Assembly (NCBI GenBank): GCA_026647295.1
Contig: JAPKHB010000138.1
Location: 1-9,267, forward strand
Reading direction: 5' to 3'
Length of the DNA stretch: 9,267 bases
From: Planctomycetota bacterium
Lineage (GTDB): Bacteria > Planctomycetota > PLA2 > JAEUHO01
This document shows positions 1-6,358 of this stretch, piece by piece. Numbering within the stretch: the stretch's first letter is position 1; each line of letters starts with the position of its first letter. The notes under the pieces were generated by a model that saw only the letters and a list, made by a program, of their open reading frames with translations, ran no database searches and had not been told where the DNA came from. The position numbers and the translations under genes were made by a program.

Positions 1-2
1 AG

Positions 3-1619
3 GTGCGTGTCGAGCCGGCCGCGGCGCCGGACCAGGGGGTGGCGATCGTCGTGCGCGTGCTTGGGGCGGACGGCCAGCCGGTTGCCGCCGGCCAGGTGAC
101 CCTGCACCGCGTTCGGGATCGGTCGCGCGGGTCCTCGAGCACGGCGCTGCGGGGCGGGCGCGCCGAACTGCGCGCCGGGGACCTGGAGGGCGCGCAGTTG
201 TGGGTCGAGGTGTACGAGGTGCCGGGACACGCCGCGCACCTCGCCGGGCCGCTCGCGGCCGCGACCGACGAAGTGGTCCTGCGCCTGGAACGCGAGCGGA
301 CGCTCGTCGGCGTCGTGCTCGGGCCCGAGGGGCCGGTCGCGGGCGCCCGCGTCGAGGCCACGCCGGCAGCGGAGCCCGGGCGGGCCTTCGAGCCCCGCGC
401 CCATGGCGCCGCGTATGCCGACGCCGCGGGGCGTTTCGAGATCGGGGGGCTGGGGGACCTCGACTACGCCCTGACCGTGCGCCCGCCGCCAGCGCTGCTG
501 CAACCTGCGGAGGAACTGGTGGCGCGGCCCGGCGGCGCGCCGCTGCGCATCGTCCTACGGGCGGGCGCGCAGGCGACGCTGCGCGTGCTGGACCCCGCGG
601 GCGCGCCGGTGGCCGAGGCCACGGTGAGCGTGGCCGGCGGAGCCGAAGGCGGGGCCTCGCCGTCGAACCCGCGCCGGCCGGCCGGCCCGCGGGCGCAACC
701 GACCGACGGCGAGGGGCGCGTGCGCTTCCAGGGCCTGGATCCGGAGCGGCCCCTGCGGCTCGCCGTGCAGCCCCCCGCGGGTCGGACCGACCTGCGCGGG
801 CTGACGCTCGATCCATGGACCCCGCGCGACGAGACGCTGCGCCTGCCCCGCGCGTTTCGCATCCACGGGCGCGTGGTGGACGAGCGGGGCCAGCCCGTCC
901 CCGCCGGGGCGGTCCTGTACGCCCTGGAGGTCGACCCGGCCACGCCTCCGACCGGCTGGACCCATGCCGCGGTCGGGCCGACGGGCGAGTTCGAGATCGG
1001 AGGCCTCGCGGAGGGGACCTACCTCCTGCGCGCCCAGCCTCCCGGCCTGGCGCCCTTTGCGCCCGGCGTGGAGGCGACCCGGGTGGAGGCGGGGGCGAGC
1101 GGCGTGCTGCTGCGGGTCGAGTTGCGCGGCGTCTTGACGCTTCGGCTGGCGGACGCCGCGGACGTGGGACACGCCCTGGGACACGTGGTCGCGGCGGGGG
1201 AGCGCCACTCCGTTCGGGCGGGCCCCGACGGGCTCGTCTATCTCGCGGGCCTGGACCCCGAGAAGCGCTACACGCTCGTGTTCCTCGGCCTGTCCGACGG
1301 GCGCTGCGTATTCGAGACGGACCTCGTGCCCGACGGCCGCGAGCGCGCGCTGCGCCTGCGCCGCGGCGCCCCGATCGAGGTCCGCGTGAGCGGCGCCCCC
1401 GCGGGCGCCTCCGTCCGCCTGGAGGTCGAGTTCGCGCCGGGGGTCTACGTCTTCCTGCCGGCCCGCAACGAGGACGACCGCTGGGTCGCGGACGGCGTGC
1501 CCGAAGGCCGCTGGCGCCTGCGCGCGCGGGCGCCCGCCGGCGGCACCTGGGTCGAGGGCACGGCGGAAGGGACGACCGGCGGGACGGTCGCCATCGCGCT
1601 GCAGCCCGCGGCCCGCTGA
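3..1619 (+). CDS. Multi-module carboxypeptidase-regulatory-like domain protein, 5' end cut by window edge
   Basis: The frame is open from the left edge, so the GTG at 3 is just the first start-like codon and the true N-terminus, including any signal peptide, probably lies outside. The visible 538 residues read as about six tandem beta-sandwich modules of 80-95 residues (roughly 13-95, 100-186, 190-285, 286-372, 375-453, 456-537). Several show the carboxypeptidase-regulatory/Cna-B-like pattern: a V-x-G-P-x-G-x-P-V-A-G-A-x-V start, then a D-x-x-G-x-F/V-x-I/F-x-G-L turn. Clear examples of the turn are AGRFEIGGL (142-150), EGRVRFQGL (237-245) and TGEFEIGGL (327-335). I see no catalytic motif, membrane anchor or sorting signal at the C-terminus, which ends in ALQPAAR. 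Such proteins are usually exported and structural or carbohydrate/protein binding; the specific role here is unknown. A 143-bp gap separates it from the next gene. Confidence 0.8.
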   Translation: MRVEPAAAPDQGVAIVVRVLGADGQPVAAGQVTLHRVRDRSRGSSSTALRGGRAELRAGDLEGAQLWVEVYEVPGHAAHLAGPLAAATDEVVLRLERERTLVGVVLGPEGPVAGARVEATPAAEPGRAFEPRAHGAAYADAAGRFEIGGLGDLDYALTVRPPPALLQPAEELVARPGGAPLRIVLRAGAQATLRVLDPAGAPVAEATVSVAGGAEGGASPSNPRRPAGPRAQPTDGEGRVRFQGLDPERPLRLAVQPPAGRTDLRGLTLDPWTPRDETLRLPRAFRIHGRVVDERGQPVPAGAVLYALEVDPATPPTGWTHAAVGPTGEFEIGGLAEGTYLLRAQPPGLAPFAPGVEATRVEAGASGVLLRVELRGVLTLRLADAADVGHALGHVVAAGERHSVRAGPDGLVYLAGLDPEKRYTLVFLGLSDGRCVFETDLVPDGRERALRLRRGAPIEVRVSGAPAGASVRLEVEFAPGVYVFLPARNEDDRWVADGVPEGRWRLRARAPAGGTWVEGTAEGTTGGTVAIALQPAAR

Positions 1620-1683
1620 CCTCGATTGACCCTACCGAGCCAGGCTCCGGTGCATCATTCGACGCGCGCGGCGTCGATCGGAA

Positions 1684-1698
1684 CCCGGCTCCGCCGGG
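1684..1698 (+). other. Small GC hairpin
   Basis: CCCGGC-TCC-GCCGGG forms a perfect 6-bp all-GC stem with a three-base loop. It lies 65 bases after the stop of the upstream gene and has no T-tract. It may be incidental in DNA this GC-rich, or part of a tandem hairpin structure with the one at 1715-1730. Confidence 0.25.
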
Positions 1699-1714
1699 GC
1701 ATCGCCGCCGGGCC

Positions 1715-1730
1715 GCCGGCTTCGGCTGGC
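1715..1730 (+). terminator. UUCG-capped hairpin, possible terminator or leader structure
   Basis: GCCGGC-TTCG-GCTGGC folds as a 6-bp stem (five G-C pairs and one G-U) closed by a C-UUCG-G tetraloop, an exceptionally stable RNA cap often found in bacterial terminators and structured leaders. No run of T follows, so it is not a classical intrinsic terminator. It could end the upstream transcript inefficiently or fold in the 5' leader of the gene that starts 33 bases later. Confidence 0.3.
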
Positions 1731-1762
1731 ACGGCCGCGCTCCTTCCCCCACAATCGGACGG

Positions 1763-3325
1763 GTGAAGAGCGCCCCCCGCGACTTGAGCGAGTTCGAAAG
1801 CCACGTGGTGGTCCGGCGGCTCACGCCCCAGGACTACGAGGCCGTGGTCGCCCTCCAGGCGGCCTGCTTCCCGGGCATGCCGACCTGGAAGCGCGAGCAG
1901 TTCGACAGCCAACTCTCCACCTTCCCGCCCGGGCAGCTGTGCGTCGAGTACGACGACGAGATCGTCGCCTCGTCGTCCAGCCTGATCGTCGACTTCGACC
2001 TCTACTCCGAGTGGCACAACTGGAAGGAGATCGCCGACAGCGGCTACATCCGCAACCACACGCCCAACGGCGACACGCTCTACGGGATCGAGATCATGGT
2101 CCACCCGGAGTACCGCGGGCTGCGCTTGAGCCGCCGGCTGTACGAGGCCCGCAAGGACCTGGCCCGCGAGCTCAACCTCGCCCGCATCATCATCGGCGGG
2201 CGCATCCCCGGGTACGGACGCCACGCCGACCGGATGAGCGCGCGCGAGTACGTCGAGGCCGTGATGCGCAAGTCCCTGCATGACCCCGTCCTCACGGCCC
2301 AGATCGCCAACGGCTTCACCCTCAAGCAGCTCATCCCGAACTACCTCCCCTCGGACGAGGACTCGCGGGGCTTCGCCACGTTCCTCGAGTGGGTCAACCT
2401 GGACCACCGCCCGCCCAGCCACCGGCGCATGCGGGCGGTGTCGCTGGCGCGCATCGCCGTCGTGCAGTACCAGCTCCGCTCGATCTCCTCCTTCGAGGAG
2501 TTCGCCCAGCAGTGCGCCTTCTTCGTGGACACCGCCTCGGAGTACCGCTCCGACTTCGTGCTCTTCCCCGAGTTGTTCACGACGCAACTCCTCTCGTTCG
2601 TCGAGGAGAAGCGTCCGGGGCTGGCGGCCCGCGCCCTGGCCGGGTTCACCCCCCAGTACCTCGAGATGTTCACCGACCTGGCCATCAAGCACAACGTGAA
2701 CATCGTCGGCGGGTCGCAGTTCGACGTCGTGGGCGACCGGCTCTACAACGTGGCGTACCTGTTCCGCCGGGACGGGTCCCTGGAGCGCCAGGCCAAGCTG
2801 CACATCACGCCCAGCGAGCGCAAGTGGTGGGGCGTCGAGCCGGGGGAGCGGCTGCGCATCTTCGCGACCGACCGCGGCAAGGTGGCCATCCTGATCTGCT
2901 ACGACATCGAGTTCCCGGAGCTGGGGCGCATCGCGGCGAGCCAGGGCGCCGACCTGATCCTGGTGCCCTTCAACACCGACGAGCGCGCCGGTTACCTGCG
3001 TGTGCGGGCCTGCGCGCAGGCCCGGGCGGTCGAGAACGAGGTCTACGTGGCGATCAGCGGCTGCGTGGGCAACCTGCCCTTCGTGCCCAACGCCGACATC
3101 CACTACGCGCAATCGGGCATCTACACCCCGTCCGACTTCGCCTTCGCCCGCGACGGGATCGCCGCCGAGTGCACGGCCAACATCGAGACGATGATCATCC
3201 GGGACGTGGACGTCGAGGCGCTGCGCCGCCATCGCTACACCGGAACGGTGCAGAACTGGAAGGACCGCCGCACCGACCTGTACCGCATCGAGTACGGCGA
3301 CGGCCATGACCGCCACACGATCTGA
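1763..3325 (+). CDS. Bifunctional GNAT N-acetyltransferase/carbon-nitrogen hydrolase (YhcX-like)
   Basis: A 520-residue two-domain protein. Residues about 15-220 are a GNAT-type acyltransferase domain, with strand and motif A around GIEIMVHPEYRGLRLSRRLYEA spread over 108-129. Residues about 228-510 are a carbon-nitrogen hydrolase (nitrilase superfamily) domain with the full triad: Glu270 in VLFPEL, Lys345 in QAKLHI, and Cys379 in ILICYDIEFPE. Order and length match the known family that includes B. subtilis YhcX (about 513 residues). The nitrilase half should hydrolyse a C-N bond in an amide or nitrile; the natural substrate of this family is not established. No signal peptide or membrane segment, so cytoplasmic. 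GTG 1763 was chosen because homology begins shortly after it and the open frame further upstream is low-complexity; no clear Shine-Dalgarno supports it. The end overlaps hemH by 20 bp, implying co-transcription. The Gly positions of the GNAT acetyl-CoA loop look altered (RGLRLS). Confidence 0.9.
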   Translation: MKSAPRDLSEFESHVVVRRLTPQDYEAVVALQAACFPGMPTWKREQFDSQLSTFPPGQLCVEYDDEIVASSSSLIVDFDLYSEWHNWKEIADSGYIRNHTPNGDTLYGIEIMVHPEYRGLRLSRRLYEARKDLARELNLARIIIGGRIPGYGRHADRMSAREYVEAVMRKSLHDPVLTAQIANGFTLKQLIPNYLPSDEDSRGFATFLEWVNLDHRPPSHRRMRAVSLARIAVVQYQLRSISSFEEFAQQCAFFVDTASEYRSDFVLFPELFTTQLLSFVEEKRPGLAARALAGFTPQYLEMFTDLAIKHNVNIVGGSQFDVVGDRLYNVAYLFRRDGSLERQAKLHITPSERKWWGVEPGERLRIFATDRGKVAILICYDIEFPELGRIAASQGADLILVPFNTDERAGYLRVRACAQARAVENEVYVAISGCVGNLPFVPNADIHYAQSGIYTPSDFAFARDGIAAECTANIETMIIRDVDVEALRRHRYTGTVQNWKDRRTDLYRIEYGDGHDRHTI

Positions 3326-4259
3326 CGGCGCCCCCGGGCTCGTGCTGGCCCAGCTCGGAACGCCCGCGGCGCCGACGCCGCGGGCCGTCCGGCGCTACCT
3401 CGCCGAGTTCCTCTCCGACCGTCGGGTCGTGGACCTTCCGCGCTGGAGGTGGTGGCCCGTCCTGCACGGGATCGTGCTGCGCGTGCGGCCGCGCCGCAGC
3501 GCCGCGCTGTACCGCCGGATCTGGACCGGCCGCGGCTCGCCGCTGCGCGTCCACACCGAGGACCTGGCACGGCGCCTGGCCGCGGAGCGGGCCGGCCCGG
3601 TGGCCGTGGGCATGCGCTACGGCGGGCCGACGATCGCGACGGCCCTGGACGGGTTGGTGGCCTCCGGCGCCGGGACGCTGCACGTGCTGCCGCTCTTTCC
3701 CCAGTACAGCCGCACCACGACCGGCTCGATCGAGGACGCCGTCGCGGCGTGGAGCGCTGGAGGGGGGCGCCCGGCGACCGTGCTCGGCGACTTCGCCGAC
3801 CACCCGGCCTACCTCGCGGCGCTGGCCGGGTCGGTGCGGGCGGCGGGCGTCATGCCCACGCCGAAGGCCCCCCTCCTCGTCTCCTTCCACGGCATCCCCG
3901 CGCGCTACGCCCGGGCGGGCGACCCGTATCCGGAACGCTGCGCGGCGACCGCCGAGGGGCTCGCGCGCACGCTGGGCCTCGAGCCCGGGGCCTGGCGGAT
4001 CGTCTACCAGAGCCGCTTTGGCCGCGAGCCCTGGCTCGGTCCGGCGCTCGACGCGACCCTGGCGGCCCTCCCCGCAGAGGGGATCCTCGAGGTGGCGGTG
4101 ATCTCGCCCTCCTTCTTCGCCGACTGCCTGGAGACGCTCGACGAGATCGGACGGGAGGCCCGCCACACCTTTCTCGCCGCGGGCGGCGGGCGCTTCACGC
4201 GCGTGCCGTGCCTCAACGCGGACGACGGCGCGCTGGCGACGCTACGCGCGCTGCTCTGA
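3306..4259 (+). CDS. hemH: Ferrochelatase
   Basis: A 317-residue protein that inserts Fe2+ into a porphyrin (protoporphyrin IX, or coproporphyrin III in the CPD pathway), the terminal metal-insertion step of haem synthesis. Motifs along the chain: QLGTPAAPTPRAVRRYLAEF from residue 16, EFLSDRRVVD, PLFPQYSRTTTGS, SFHGIPARYARAGDPYPERC with the catalytic His195, YQSRFGREPWL, and DCLETLDEIG with the catalytic acidic Glu276, then VPCLN near the end. Length is normal for a bacterial enzyme, with no C-terminal membrane helix. The WWPVLHGIVLRVRP and IWTGRGSPL segments resemble proteobacterial-type ferrochelatases. The ATG at 3306 lies inside the end of the preceding acetyltransferase/nitrilase gene, indicating translational coupling. 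Two family positions differ: Gln16 replaces the usual Asn of NLGTP, and PSF (268-270) replaces PGF. The 3' end overlaps convergent tupC by 18 bp. Proto- versus coproporphyrin specificity cannot be decided here. Confidence 0.95.
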   Translation: MTATRSDGAPGLVLAQLGTPAAPTPRAVRRYLAEFLSDRRVVDLPRWRWWPVLHGIVLRVRPRRSAALYRRIWTGRGSPLRVHTEDLARRLAAERAGPVAVGMRYGGPTIATALDGLVASGAGTLHVLPLFPQYSRTTTGSIEDAVAAWSAGGGRPATVLGDFADHPAYLAALAGSVRAAGVMPTPKAPLLVSFHGIPARYARAGDPYPERCAATAEGLARTLGLEPGAWRIVYQSRFGREPWLGPALDATLAALPAEGILEVAVISPSFFADCLETLDEIGREARHTFLAAGGGRFTRVPCLNADDGALATLRALL

Positions 4260-4832
4260 CGCCGCCGCCGCACCCAGCGCCACCACCCGCCGCACGGGCG
4301 CGGGTCCCAGCGCGGGCGCCGCGACGACGAGCGTCCCCGCGTAGCCCGCCAGCGCCCCGTTCACCGCGGCGAGCCCCGGCTCGTCCAGCGCCGCGTAGGG
4401 CTCGTCCAGCAGCAGCAACTCCGGCTCGACGGCGAGCGCGCGGGCGATCGCCACCCGCCGGCGCTCCCCGCCCGAAAGGTCCCGGGCCCGGCGCCCGGCC
4501 AGGTGGTCGGCCCCGAGCGCGGCGAGCCAGCGCCCGGCCCCGGCGGCCGGACGCCGCGCGAGGGAGAGGGCGTAGGCCACGTTCGCCTCCGCGCTGCCCG
4601 AGAGCATCCACGGGCGCTGGTGCACCAGCACGGCCCGCCCCGGGGGCGGCAGGCCCGTCAGGCGCCCCCGCGTGGGCGCGAGCAGCCCGGCGAGCACGCG
4701 CAGCAGCGTGGTCTTCCCGCTGCCGTTGCGGCCCGTGACCCCGAGCCGCTCGCCGGGGGCGATCGCGAGGTGGGGCAGGTCGAGCGCCGTCACCGCGCCG
4801 AAGCGAACCAGCAGGTCCCGGGCCTCGATCAT
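4242..4832 (-). CDS. tupC: Tungstate-type ABC transporter ATP-binding protein
   Basis: A short 196-residue ABC ATPase that would energise oxyanion import with TupB at the inner face of the membrane. Visible elements: Walker A GRNGSGKTT (34-42), Q-loop Gln72 in VHQRPW, signature LSGGERRRVAIARAL (119-133), Walker B LLLLDEP (139-145) with catalytic Glu144, and D-loop AALD (147-150). The switch histidine is missing: where families have a VVATHDL-like stretch, this protein has VVAAPAL (169-175), with Pro173 in the His place. The protein stops soon after, without the extra C-terminal regulatory domain seen in some importers such as ModC. ATG 4832 is preceded by GGGAG (4841-4845) at 8-base spacing and overlaps the tupB stop as ATGA. 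The 3' end overlaps convergent hemH by 18 bp. The symbol follows from the adjacent TupA and TupB; the ATPase alone would not give substrate specificity. Confidence 0.85.
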   Translation of the reverse strand: MIEARDLLVRFGAVTALDLPHLAIAPGERLGVTGRNGSGKTTLLRVLAGLLAPTRGRLTGLPPPGRAVLVHQRPWMLSGSAEANVAYALSLARRPAAGAGRWLAALGADHLAGRRARDLSGGERRRVAIARALAVEPELLLLDEPYAALDEPGLAAVNGALAGYAGTLVVAAPALGPAPVRRVVALGAAAASEQRA

Positions 4833-5524
4833 CGCCGACGCTCCCGCTCCAGGCGCCCGGCGACCAGCATCACCAGCAGGGCGATGCCCAGGAGGATCAG
4901 CCCCGGCGCGAGCGCGGCCCCGAAGCGCCCCCGCGACAGGTCCAGGACCACCGTCGAGGCCAGCGTGCGCGTCTCGAGTTCGAGGTTCCCCCCGACGGTG
5001 ACCGCCACGCCGAGTTCCGAGAAGCAGCGCGCAAAGGCCGTGAGCAGCGCCGCGGCCAGGGGAAGGCGCACCTCGCCCAGCACGGTGAGGAGCGTGCGGG
5101 CCCGGCCCGCCCCCAGCGTGCGCGCCGTCTCGGCCACCACCGGGTCCAGTTGGGCGACCGCGGCGTGGGTCAGCGCGCCGAGCACGGGGAACGCGAGCAG
5201 GAACTCGCCGGCCACGATGGCCTGCTGGGTGTAGAGCTGGTCGATCGACCCGAGCGGCCCCTGGCGGCTCAAGAGGCCGTAGACCACGAGGCCCACCACC
5301 ACCGTGGGCGTGAACATCCCCCACCGCAGGAGGAGCACCTGGGTCCGGGCGAGCGGCGGGCGGCACAGCGCGAGCCAGGCCCCGTAGGGCAGCGCCAGCG
5401 CGGCCGCCAGCAGGACGGCCGTGAGCGTGCACGCCACCGAGTTGTAGGCCGCGTGGAGCACGGCCCGGTCGCCGCGCGCGATCAGCCGCACCGCCTCCTC
5501 GACGCCCTCCCAGAGGAAGTCCAC
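4829..5524 (-). CDS. tupB: Tungstate-type ABC transporter permease
   Basis: A 231-residue inner-membrane permease of the binding-protein-dependent type. About five hydrophobic segments can be seen (roughly 27-52, 65-86, 101-120, 155-176, 203-224). The cytoplasmic EAA loop that docks on the ATPase lies between the third and fourth: ETARTLGAGRARTLLTVLGE (132-151), with the conserved Gly138. Length and the start (MDFLWEGVEEAVRLI, followed by a GD pair) fit TupB proteins. The GTG at 5524 starts 3 bases after the tupA stop; no good Shine-Dalgarno is visible, so translation probably depends on coupling. The end overlaps tupC as ATGA. The C-terminal residues RLERERRR are basic, consistent with a cytoplasmic tail. 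It would form the channel for tungstate (or molybdate) delivered by TupA. Residue composition matches its neighbours, with no sign of separate acquisition. Confidence 0.88.
   Translation of the reverse strand: MDFLWEGVEEAVRLIARGDRAVLHAAYNSVACTLTAVLLAAALALPYGAWLALCRPPLARTQVLLLRWGMFTPTVVVGLVVYGLLSRQGPLGSIDQLYTQQAIVAGEFLLAFPVLGALTHAAVAQLDPVVAETARTLGAGRARTLLTVLGEVRLPLAAALLTAFARCFSELGVAVTVGGNLELETRTLASTVVLDLSRGRFGAALAPGLILLGIALLVMLVAGRLERERRR
4841..4845 (-). promoter_or_regulatory. Ribosome binding site for tupC
   Basis: GGGAG on the minus strand, 8 bases upstream of the ATG at 4832 and inside the tupB 3' end. It fixes the tupC start at the ATGA overlap. Confidence 0.55.
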
Positions 5525-5527
5525 GGG

Positions 5528-6358
5528 CTACTCGCGGGCGAGGGGGTGGAAGAGCACCTCGCCCCCGACCCGAAAGGCGCCGATCCGGGCCTGGCCCTCC
5601 GGCGAGGTGAGCCAGTCCAGCAGCCGGCGCGCGCCCTCGGCGTTCACGTGCGGGTGCCGGGCGGGGTTCACGAGGATCACCCCGTAGGGGTTGCGCAGGC
5701 TCGGGTGCCCTTCGACGAGCACGGCGAGGTCCGGGCGCGGCGCCATCGCAAGCCAGGTGCCGCGGTCGGCGAGCACGTACGCCTGCTTCTGGTGGGCGAC
5801 CTCGATGCACCGCGCCATGCCGTCGCCCGCCTTGAGGTAGCCCCGGCGCCGCTCGGGGTCGACCCCGACGCGCGCCCACAGCGCGCGCTCCTTGAGGTGG
5901 GTGCCGGACTCGTCGCCGCGGGACAGGAAGGTCGCCCCGCGCTCGAGCACCCGGGCGAGCGCCGCGCCCGGATCCTCCATCCCGCGGATCCCGGCCGGGT
6001 CGTCCCGGGGGCCGAGGACCACGAAGTCGTTGGACATGAGGTCGCGCCGGTCGACGCCGTGCCCGGCCGCCAGGAACGCGTCCTCCTCGGCGCGCGCGTG
6101 CACCATCACGAGGTCGCAGTCCCCGCGCCGGCCGAGGGCCAGCGCCTGTCCCGTACCCACCGCGATCACCTGCACGCGGAGTCCCTCGCGCGCCTCGAAC
6201 GGCGCGAGCAGCCACGCGAGCAGTCCGCTGTTGGCCGTGCTGGTCGTGGTCGCCAGGCGCAGCCGGCCCGCGGCGGGCGCCGGCGGGGCGGGGTCGAGCG
6301 CCCAGAGCCCGGCGAGCCCGAGGGCGACGAGAACCGCGATCGCTCCGGCGCGGCGCAC
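5528..6358 (-). CDS. tupA: Tungstate-binding periplasmic protein of an ABC importer
   Basis: A 276-residue extracytoplasmic solute-binding protein. Residues 1-30 form a signal peptide: MRRAGAI, a hydrophobic core, then a Pro/Ala stretch ending PAPAAG. There is no lipobox cysteine, so a soluble periplasmic protein is expected. The mature part opens with LATTTSTANSGLL; TTTST (37-41) is the hallmark oxyanion-binding loop of TupA. DLVMVHA (82-88) and FLSRGDESGTHLKE (144-157) are the other family blocks; the Arg in SRGD is known in TupA work to contact the oxyanion. These motifs separate it from ModA and PstS. Tungstate is favoured by family knowledge; molybdate is not excluded. The GTG at 6358 directly follows the TAG stop of the formate dehydrogenase gene, and GGTGGAG (6368-6374) provides a Shine-Dalgarno with 9-base spacing. 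It is thus the second gene of an operon led by a Mo/W enzyme. Confidence 0.92.
   Translation of the reverse strand: MRRAGAIAVLVALGLAGLWALDPAPPAPAAGRLRLATTTSTANSGLLAWLLAPFEAREGLRVQVIAVGTGQALALGRRGDCDLVMVHARAEEDAFLAAGHGVDRRDLMSNDFVVLGPRDDPAGIRGMEDPGAALARVLERGATFLSRGDESGTHLKERALWARVGVDPERRRGYLKAGDGMARCIEVAHQKQAYVLADRGTWLAMAPRPDLAVLVEGHPSLRNPYGVILVNPARHPHVNAEGARRLLDWLTSPEGQARIGAFRVGGEVLFHPLARE

Larger units (their letters stand above)
1620..1762 (+). promoter_or_regulatory. Intergenic gap with possible promoter for the acetyltransferase/nitrilase-hemH unit
   Basis: This is the only real non-coding gap in the window. Its first 40 bases are noticeably less GC-rich than the surroundings and contain TTGACC (1626-1631), a fair -35 match. 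No convincing -10 box lies at the usual distance; CATCAT at 1653-1658 is too far, with 21 bases between. A short perfect inverted repeat, GAGCC-A-GGCTC (1637-1647), sits between them and could be an operator half-site pair. Two stable hairpins follow. Because the next two genes overlap, any promoter for them would most simply be here. The assignment is inference. Confidence 0.25.

Noticed and set aside
1626..1658. A sigma-70-like promoter built on TTGACC
   Set aside because: No acceptable -10 box at 16-18 bases; kept only as a low-confidence note on the intergenic region.
200..1762. Upstream extension of the acetyltransferase/nitrilase frame
   Set aside because: The extension is low-complexity Arg/Ala/Gly sequence out of frame with the carboxypeptidase-regulatory-like protein; homology begins just after GTG 1763.
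1655..3316. A 553-codon open frame antisense to the acetyltransferase/nitrilase gene
   Set aside because: It mirrors the codon bias of the sense gene and shows no recognisable motif; the sense strand carries a complete catalytic triad.
3195..4166. A 323-codon open frame antisense to hemH
   Set aside because: Composition is Arg/Gly/Ala/His-rich without domains, and the sense strand encodes a full ferrochelatase.
5528..6358. Molybdate (ModA) or phosphate (PstS) binding protein as alternative identity
   Set aside because: The TTTST and SRGDESGTH blocks and the short TupB/TupC partners fit the tungstate family better.
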